From contig OZ005707.1 in the NCBI GenBank assembly GCA_963930775.1, positions 2,170,001 to 2,234,000 of the forward strand: a stretch of 64,000 nt of DNA, written 5' to 3'. This document shows, piece by piece, positions 57,431 through 64,000 of this stretch (position 1 is the stretch's first letter; each line of letters opens with the position of its first letter). The notes under the pieces were generated by a model, which saw nothing but the letters and a program-made list of their open reading frames with translations, had not been told where the DNA came from and made no database searches. The position numbers and the translations under genes are program-made. Origin of the DNA: Cliona cf. orientalis (taxonomy: Eukaryota; Porifera; Demospongiae; Clionaida; Clionaidae).

Positions 57431-57889
57431 CTAGAGCTCTGTAGAGCACATACCCCGCGCGCTCTGTAGCCACTGTAGCGTACTCTGCGGCAGAGCTGTT
57501 TTATGACCTGACGACCCTTTCCAATACAGAGCTTTGAGCATGCGCAGTCGCATCAGCATGCCCAAAGAGTGGGTGTGGTCGATAAACCACAGGCATGTTG
57601 AACCGAAAATGCACGATTTGTAGCACAAGTAAGCCGTTTTGAGCAATTCGAAGCCCGTACAAATCCGTTTTTCACCGATATCTATCGATTGGTTGTGCTT
57701 ACAGCACGCATAGACGCCTAGAACTCGAGATCTGGCGATTTTCGTGCCGACGACAACAACAACGACAACGACAACGACAACAACGACAGACGGACAAACC
57801 GATTGCTTTACCCCTTGCGCATGCGCGCGGGGTAACAACAACAGACATACAAACCGATTGCTTTACCCCTTGCGCATGCGCGCGGGGTA
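57431..57889. mobile_element. Terminal-repeat element family 2, copy 3, with duplicated end
   Basis: A full-length copy with a (CAACGA)n tract near 57750-57790. The terminal block CTTTACCCCTTGCGCATGCG occurs twice (about 57810-57836 and 57861-57889). The right end abuts the 3' edge of the Ig exon at 57890, replacing its expected donor. Confidence 0.75.
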
Positions 57890-58220
57890 ATGATGTGCAG
57901 TGCTGTTGTCACTGACGTATAGCTATAGCTAATATTAGATGGTAAACTGACAGTAGCTCCACAGAAATAGGTTCCAGAGTCACTCCTCCCAAATGAGTTA
58001 ATCACAGATATAGTGGTGTAATTAGTACTGCTTCCCATAACTGGCTGTGTAGTGCTAGGGATTGTGAACCCAGTTGGTCTAGTCAATACTGTGTTGACAG
58101 TCACTGGAACATCCATTGCTGGACTCAACTCCACAGCACAGGTCAGAGTAACATCAGATCCAAAAGGTGGTATGGGGTTGGGAATGCTACTTGATAGCGC
58201 TATTGAAGTAGGAGCTGGGA
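57890..58220 (-). CDS. Ig domain exon with element at its 3' edge
   Basis: Acceptor TTTGCAG before 58220. Translation has DVTLTCAVELSPAMDVPVTV and SDSGTYFCGATVS, the two Ig cysteines, with N-glycosylation sites. The exon reads ..TALHII and meets the family 2 element. The nearest GT downstream (GGGGTAAAG, inside the element) could serve as a donor. Confidence 0.65.
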
Positions 58221-58403
58221 CTGCAAATAATTATGACAGAAATGGCATATCAGACTATCTAGTATATCTTACCATATTTATAAGACTAAGTATACAAGTG
58301 ATACTATTACAATGGCCATGAGTAGTGTGTATCATGGCATACAGTATTGTTTGCCTATTAGATGCTCATGGTATCAAAATTTATTTATCTAAATTAAACC
58401 CAC

Positions 58404-58655
58404 CTTGAAGTGTAACATCTTGTGTATCCATTCCAGTGGTGATGCATGGACCAGCAGTAGCCTGACATGTATACTCAGACAGCCTGAGAGGAGAGAAGTT
58501 GAGAACTCTATTAGTTCCGACTTGAGTCTGAGTGCCATTGTTCTTAGTCCACTGGTAGGTTATGGAGGGATTTCCAGCATCAGCTCCAGTTACTGTTACA
58601 TCGCATGTGAGGTAGTAGCCACTTTCCCCCAATACTTTAGTTCCATTAGGCGGGA
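58404..58655 (-). CDS. Ig domain exon with SINE at its 5' edge
   Basis: Translation YYLTCDVTVTGADAG.., TYQWTKNNGTQ.., RLSEYTCQATAG, with a CAAG/GTGGG donor at 58404. The upstream edge (PPNGTKVLG) is cut by the SINE at about 58660, and no acceptor is visible. Confidence 0.65.
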
Positions 58656-58665
58656 AATAGCAGCG

Positions 58666-58790
58666 GCAACAGCGGTGGTGTAGTGGTTGGGGCTCTTGTG
58701 TGTGGAACAGAATGTAGCGGGTTCAAATCTCGCTTTATACTTTGTTTTTTTTTCACTTGTCGAAACTTTTTTTCTAAGTTATCGCGAGCC
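58666..58790 (+). mobile_element. tRNA-derived SINE
   Basis: A-box-like TGGTGTAGTGGTTGGGG and B-box GGGTTCAAATCTC with tRNA spacing, then TTTGTTTTTTTTTCACTTG and TTTTCTAAGTTATC. The 3' part resembles 54240-54320. The tRNA part would not fold into an intact tRNA, so it is a SINE rather than a tRNA gene. Confidence 0.7.
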
Positions 58791-59590
58791 ATTCCAGCAC
58801 GGAGCCAGTATAGCATGCTGCCACAAGGATACATTGATGTCCAGCCTGGCTAACGTTTAGCTGGTTCCAGCTAAAGCTTATCACCCTTTCTGAGGCAGAA
58901 TCCATCAATAGATCTATGTAACTGACATTGAAATCCACCTCTTCTATAATGAAATAAATAAGGTAGCAAGTGAACAATACATCTTTAACCGGTACTATCT
59001 TAACATGAAAAATATTCTGTGTATTGAATCATTAACTTTAGCTGCACATTTATAAATTTCTACCTATATAGCCACATGCAAATCTCACTGTGGCATAGCT
59101 ATAGAAATTATGGCTACGTAGCATCACCATCATACATTGATCTTTGCAACTGCAGTGGATGCGTTGACATTTTGTTGTGGCCATAGCTACAATAACTGTT
59201 TGATTAATTTATAAGTTTACCATTTGGAGTCTGAGTTTGAACCAATTTCAAATTAATTGAACTAGCGTTGATCATAGTTGGACTGCTATCATATTCGCAA
59301 ATGATGTTTTGTCCAATCATTTCTAAACCAACTATGACCGTGAGCCGTGAGGTGTAGGTTACATTCGCTGGGTCAACACTGAGCATCTGACCAATGACAG
59401 AGCCACTGTTGCAAGTTATGGAATTTGAAGCTCCAGATATTGTTACAGTAGTGAATCGGCTATGGAATAGGACAATACTATATTATCTGTATACTGTCAC
59501 ATTCACGAAAGAAATCTCCTTTCCATACTGTGCTTCCCGCTGAATTTTCTGACGTTGCTGAAACTGTACATTCCAGTACTATATATATTA

Positions 59591-59727
59591 GTTAGACACT
59601 GTTTAGGAGGTTTCTATGTGATTTAGAAGACTGAAGGACTCTATATAGAATCCCGAGCAAAGCGAGGGTTCTATGAGAGCCCTGAGGTCTTCTAAATCAC
59701 ATAGAAACCGACTAAACAGTGTCTAAC
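59591..59727. mobile_element. Short palindromic element
   Basis: GTTAGACACTGTTTAG..TTTCTATGTGATTTAGAAG is answered by CTTCTAAATCACATAGAAA..CTAAACAGTGTCTAAC. The arms are about 45 bp and the centre is AT/GC mixed. Fold-back MITE type. Confidence 0.8.
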
Positions 59728-59778
59728 AAGTTTAGATCGTATAGTTTTGTATTAATTGCTAAGAGCCAGAGGGCAAAA

Positions 59779-59842
59779 CTTGTAGGTGACTATGAAAATC
59801 TTGTAGGTGACTATGAGAAGCTTGTAGGTGACTATGAGATAT
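59779..59842 (+). repeat. 21-bp tandem repeat, three units
   Basis: CTTGTAGGTGACTATGAGAAG-type unit repeated three times with one or two changes. Confidence 0.85.
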
Positions 59843-60276
59843 ATAGATACCTGTCAGTAGCCAATCAAATTGCAGTATTTGTTACAGGTATGATCTAAAG
59901 TTCGCACAGAACAAGCACTGTCACTTGTAATGGTGAAACGTGACTCTTGAGCATCTGGCAGGTTCAACAACAATAACTTCTTTTACAGCACATTAATTTT
60001 TCTTACTAATAATCACCAATGAGTAGAATCTGATGCAGATGTATCAGCAATATCACAAGTGTGAATGAACTAGTAGAAGCCATTTAATAACATTCTTTAT
60101 TTCACTTAGCTAATTCCAGTAAATATAATAATCAATATAGCTACTACCCGGTATATAGCATTTGTACAGTAACGATATCTAACAACGATTATGTTGTGCA
60201 TCTCATCAAAATTTAATATTAAATTTTGTCCACAGATAATTCCCCAAATGCATACATGACGAGGCTGCGGGGGGCA
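59843..60276. other. No gene recognised
   Basis: Possible upstream remains of the Ig locus on the minus strand, but no frame or splice-bounded exon is convincing. Confidence 0.4.
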
Positions 60277-61224
60277 GCACCGGTGTCACATGAAAATAGG
60301 GACCCCCCAAATTAGGGACCCTGGGTCCCCATTTTCATAGAAAGACGGGGACCCAGGTCCCTATTTTGAATTCATAATAATATTTTAGGGACCCCTGGGT
60401 CCCCATTTTCATAGGATTTTGGGGATCCTCTTAATATGAAGATGGGGACCCCCAGTGCAATACAGTTGTAGGCATAAACATTAACTAGACAGCACATGAC
60501 TCAGCCTGCATGGTATCCATTAGCTATTAAATTTTGTAGTAGCTACAATTATACTATCACGCAAGCTATAGTCTGGTTGCCACTGAGACCGTGATTTCAT
60601 ATATCTTCCTTGTAATGAGATTGTCACAAAAAGGATATACTCATGCGGCCATGAAATACAAATACAATGTCATGAAGATCATATACCTATAGTTGTACGA
60701 TCTGACACCCAGACTAGCAAGCTCTAGGGTTGTGGTTACATGCTGTATCTGGCCATCATTCAGGGACTCCACAGCACTATCATTTGTTTCTAGCTATTAG
60801 CAGCTAAGCTGACTCTGCCAACAAGCAGTAGTTTAATACGCTACAGGCCAGAGTAGATTTATACACAAGAGATACCCAGGCACAGTCATAAAACACTGTA
60901 TCACTATATAAGCTTGAATGTCTGAAGAGTAGATTGGCTTTCAGCATAAAGCGCTGACGACCTTTACCAAAAGATCGCTAAATCGCTTCTAGCTTCCATC
61001 ATGTACAGACTTTTATACAAGTTAGGCTAGAGGCTAAGCCATATTTTTCTAGCCAGCCACTAACAATAATGAGCTCTGCTGATTCCAGTAAATTCATGGG
61101 AACCGCCGATTCTTCAAGTTCTACTATGAACATCGAACTAAACTGGGGGTCCTCATATTCACGGAAGGGTCCCCAAAATCCTAATGAAAGTGGGGATCCG
61201 GGGTCCCCAAAATTTTATGACACC
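60277..61224. mobile_element. Element with CACCGGTGTCA ends and GGGTCCCC arrays
   Basis: ACCGGTGTCACATGAAAATA near 60279 is answered inverted by ATTTTATGACACCGGT near 61209-61224. Both subterminal regions hold repeated GGGGACCC/GGGTCCCC and CCATTTTCATAG words. The interior has no recognisable coding region. Confidence 0.6.
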
Positions 61225-61288
61225 GGTACCAGCATGCAAAATTATGCAATCTGGCCAGTACTATAATACACTGCGGGTAATCACATCA

Positions 61289-61300
61289 TGCGCATGCGCA
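61289..61300. promoter_or_regulatory. NRF1-type palindrome before the 61.4-kb start
   Basis: TGCGCATGCGCA lies 129 bp before a plausible start codon, similar in distance to the motif before locus B. Confidence 0.45.
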
Positions 61301-61428
61301 ATTACAATTACGGAAGGCGCGATGTCTCGTTCCCAGACTGGCCACCGGGCCCAGAACTGGGAATGAGACTAAAAATTATGCGCGGGCGTAGCCTGCACAC
61401 GAAGTCGACAGCTAACCAACTGAACAAA

Positions 61429-61570
61429 ATGGTTGTACTGAAAGTAAGCCTATTCCTACAGCCGTATTACACTTAACTGTTCTCTTTTTCGTACAGGTGA
61501 CTCTCCAGGGTGTGATCTATGCCTGTTTGCTCATCGCGACATTGTCAATTCCCCCATCAAGGGCGGCAGG
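61429..61570 (+). CDS. Possible first exons of a secreted or membrane protein
   Basis: Exon 61429-61443 (MVVLK) with a GTAAGC donor joins exon 61498-61570 (acceptor TTTTCGTACAG, donor GTATGT). The joined peptide is VTLQGVIYACLLIATLS plus IPPSRAAG, a typical signal peptide, and it ends in phase 1 as the receptor genes here do. I found no later exon before the window ends, so the rest is unknown and the call is tentative. Confidence 0.45.
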
Positions 61571-61738
61571 TATGTCCGACAGCGGTCAATCCGGCATACT
61601 ATGTCTTTTGCGAAGCTCACAGTCCTAGCGTCTCGACTATTTTGCACCTATTAATGTCGACGTGTTTGTTGAGTGCGGTATGTGGGAGATATTCAGGTTG
61701 TTCCCTAGTTGTCATAATGGTTTGAGTTTATCAGTTTT

Positions 61739-63240
61739 GTTAACTTGCAGTTTTTCAATTTTATACTTTTGCAAACATGCAGTTTGTCAATCAAGCACTT
61801 TTGCAAACTTGCTGTTTATCAATTTGCATTCAGTACCCCGACGTGCAGTAAGATCTAGATAAACCATACCCAATATCGCAACCTTGATTACGGTGGTCCA
61901 AAAGGGCCATTCTATACCACAACATAGGTGGTGGAACCGACCGGGGGGGGGGGGGGGGGGGGGCATGGCCCCCCACTTATTCAAGGCTGACACACCCACT
62001 TTTGCCTTGTACTAAGCAGAATAATATAATGAACTTGTCAATTTTACCAGTCTGCCTTTCATCATTTCTGAGTCAAAAAACATGCTTAGCCTAGTTTCAT
62101 TGTTGCTCTCCTTTTTTTTGCCTGTTTTCCATAGTTGTTTCTTCATTTTCATGGACGCGTTATCGCTAATTAGTGGGCGTGACTTAAAATTTTGTGCGCA
62201 CACAAAGGCCTATGCTTCAAAATTGAATTTTGCTGCTTTTCAATCTTGTACTTTTGCAAACTTGTATTTTTTCAATCTTGCATTTTTGCAAGCATGCAGT
62301 TTGCCAGCAATGTACTCTTACAAACCTTTATTTTTGACAACCCAAACCCGATCAGCTAAGATAAAATGTATAGGAGATGCACATGCATTGTACAAACCTA
62401 CGGTGGCCCTGAAGCCAGAAGAGCCATCCATCTTATAATTTTTAAAAGTTGTATTTTGCAAAATTGGATTTTTGTACTTTTGCAAAGTTGTATTTTTTCA
62501 ATCTTGCACTTTTGAAAACATGCAGTTTGCCAAACTAAATCTAAGAACAGGTGAAAATTGTGACTGAGTGTATGCCATGATCATGAGATTCCTCACACAC
62601 GTACACACACAAGTTGGCTATAATATCAGTGATAACCTTATTGTGATGATATAAGCTCAAGGCTGCATCAACATTGAGGCCAACTTGCACTTGTCTTGTA
62701 TCAATAATTTGTAACATGCACTCACGCCTAACATGTACTAGCTACCCTCACATAAAGTGCAAAATTGACTAATGAAAAAGGGAAAATTGACAAGATGTTA
62801 CCTTGCACTAATATGAAGTTAACTAAATTCAAGTTTACATAAAGGTAATATTGTCAAAATGTACGTTTGCAAGTAATGTACATTCAATAAAATGCAACAT
62901 CAAGGCTGCGATGTTGGGTATGGTTTATGTCCTATAAATTAATAGATGTGACTATAATGGTGCTGCTATGACATTGTAGTGTGTGCCACGGTTATAATAT
63001 GATGTGCATCTCTTGTGCATACACATCATAGTTTTCACTAGAACTTACTGTATGTCCCTTACTGTTGGGGTACTGAATGCAAATTGATAAATAGCAAATT
63101 TGCAAAAGTGCCTGATTAATAAAATGCATGTTTGCAAAAGTGTAAAATTGAAAAACTGCAAGTTTACAAAATGTAACTTTGAAAAATTGCAAAGATGGAT
63201 GGCCCTTCTGGGCCACCGTAGTTTTGATTCAATCGCATTA
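61739..63240. repeat. Inverted repeat region of TTTTGCAAA words
   Basis: CTTTTGCAAACATGCAGTTT-like words repeat many times on the plus strand at 61739-62530 and as their complement (TTTGCAAAAGTG) at 62860-63190. Matching outer marks are AATTTGCATTCAGTACCCC at about 61820 against GGGGTACTGAATGCAAATT at about 63065, and CTACGGTGGCCC at about 62398 against GGGCCACCGTAG at about 63210. No gene is seen inside. Confidence 0.65.
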
Positions 63241-64000
63241 ATACTGGTTATTTTTGCACCCCTCAAAAAGCAAGCGTAGGGATGTACAGTAGATACGATT
63301 ATCTCTTGTTTGTGTACTTTTTGATCCTGCCATCTCTACTTCATTCTTCAATTTTATTCAATTGTTTTTATACTTGTTTCTGTTCTTTTTTATTGTACTT
63401 AGTGTAATTTATCAATGCAATCTTATGTCCAGTGTAATTAAGTGGAAGCTTAATGGGAGGTGTCAAAATTCGTAGCCATGCCCCTCATTAACTTGCGTTC
63501 ATATGCCTATAATAGTATTGTTTAGGCTGCCCATTTGACCCCACTTAGGGAGAAAACTGAGTTCATTGTTGGCAGCAGCTAGCTCAGTACCCGGCATAAT
63601 CAAATTTTTATGATCTGTACGTTACCACTCCTCGAGCCTTGTCGGAGCCTTCGTATGATCATAGTAGTATGATATCTATGATCGATCCAGCGGAGCACTA
63701 GCACTGTATGAGCTAGCGAATAGCTCACCTATGCCTAGCGCCTTACCGCTCCTCGAGCCTTGCACCTTCGTATCCATGATCGATCCAGCGCACCGCTGCA
63801 CGCCCTAGTAGCTAGCTCTAGCTTGCGATCAGAACTCGCGATCGATCGCCTAGGGCCAGGCGCTGTCACATGACTTCACCATGGCAACATATTCCGAGCA
63901 TGCGCATTATATCACAAAATGGCGTATGATCGGACACACCCAATCGTTAATGGCCGTACACACCCACTATTACTTAACTGTCGAGATACCGCCAAACTAG
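63241..64000. other. No gene recognised; short local duplication
   Basis: CTCCTCGAGCCTTG and ATGATCGATCCAGCG each occur twice at 63625-63800, a local duplication with GATCGATC-rich sequence. CATGCGCATTAT near 63898 is a partial NRF1-type word. I see no exon. Confidence 0.4.

Larger units (their letters stand above)
55626..59590 (-). pseudogene. Immunoglobulin-domain receptor locus, several lesions
   Basis: Minus-strand order: 59590-59221 (Ig-like; VLECTVSATSENSAGS, TVWKGDFFREC, then SNSITCNSGSVIG and MIGQNIICEY, with a frame break between the two parts near 59460-59485), 58943-about 58800 (FN3-like, SFSWNQLNVS), about 58655-58404 (Ig; YYLTCDV, TYQWTKN, LSEYTCQA), 58220-about 57890 (Ig; DVTLTCAVE, DSGTYFCG), about 56963-56653 (Ig-like; LQCITDSHRCC, GEWYQPN, PTGQFCC), 56604-56284 (Ig; PTLTCTME, DSGEYTC) and 56065-about 55640 (cysteine module HHCKCHY..FICED..RVDSSCPTAISS..DPVC, with a one-base break in an A/T run at about 55918). 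A SINE and family 2 elements sit at exon edges. No TM or tail is seen. A recognition-type receptor is inferred. Confidence 0.65.

Noticed and set aside
58666-58790. Functional tRNA gene
   Set aside because: A and B boxes are present, but acceptor and anticodon stems do not pair; a SINE is the better call.

Overview
The window looks like metazoan nuclear DNA, most probably from a sponge (demosponge). Introns are short, often 50-150 bp, and AT-rich. Nearly all splice junctions in the large genes are phase 1. The coding content is dominated by Calx-beta domains, the domain type of sponge aggregation-factor core proteins. A minus-strand immunoglobulin locus carries cysteine modules of a style I associate with predicted sponge receptors. 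The species call is inference: no rRNA or mitochondrial marker is present.

Layout. 1-5.8 kb: minisatellite, GC-rich DNA and fold-back or terminal-repeat elements, including a 377-bp palindrome with a perfect 9-bp target duplication. 5.9-7.04 kb: a decayed but intron-containing copy of the WD40 gene WDR61/SKI8. 7.65-51.05 kb: a same-strand cluster of paralogous multi-exon genes made of Calx-beta repeats, here called loci A (7.65-17.93, old tail exon at 23.2), B (24.87-34.50), C (34.77-38.86), D (39.64-42.61) and E (43.10-51.05). The shared plan is signal peptide, cysteine-rich module (C..C..CC..GLAY..CxxC), Calx-beta domains each split over two phase-1 exons, one transmembrane segment and a short cytoplasmic tail with three conserved tyrosine motifs. 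Locus B is a chimera with an IgGFc-binding domain and two fibronectin III domains. A small four-helix membrane protein gene (24.21-24.63) lies between A and B. This gene and the start of B are duplicated and broken at 51.1-52.1 kb. 52.8-58 kb holds short terminal-repeat elements and tRNA-like SINE pieces. 55.6-59.6 kb (minus strand) is a decayed Ig-domain locus. 60.2-64 kb is mostly repeats, with one plausible signal-peptide gene start at 61.43 kb.

The cluster reads as a fast-evolving family of cell-surface recognition or adhesion receptors. Many lesions are visible. A LINE separates the transmembrane segment of A from its tail. B has a frameshift, an in-frame TGA and a 17-bp tandem duplication. 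C has at least five lesions. D is truncated with a homopolymer frameshift. E has a possible frameshift and a TAA inside its transmembrane helix. None of the three recognisable tails is in an intact reading frame with its own transmembrane segment. This may be real birth-and-death evolution or null alleles; single-base assembly error could explain some lesions but not the LINE, the 17-bp duplication or the partial duplications.
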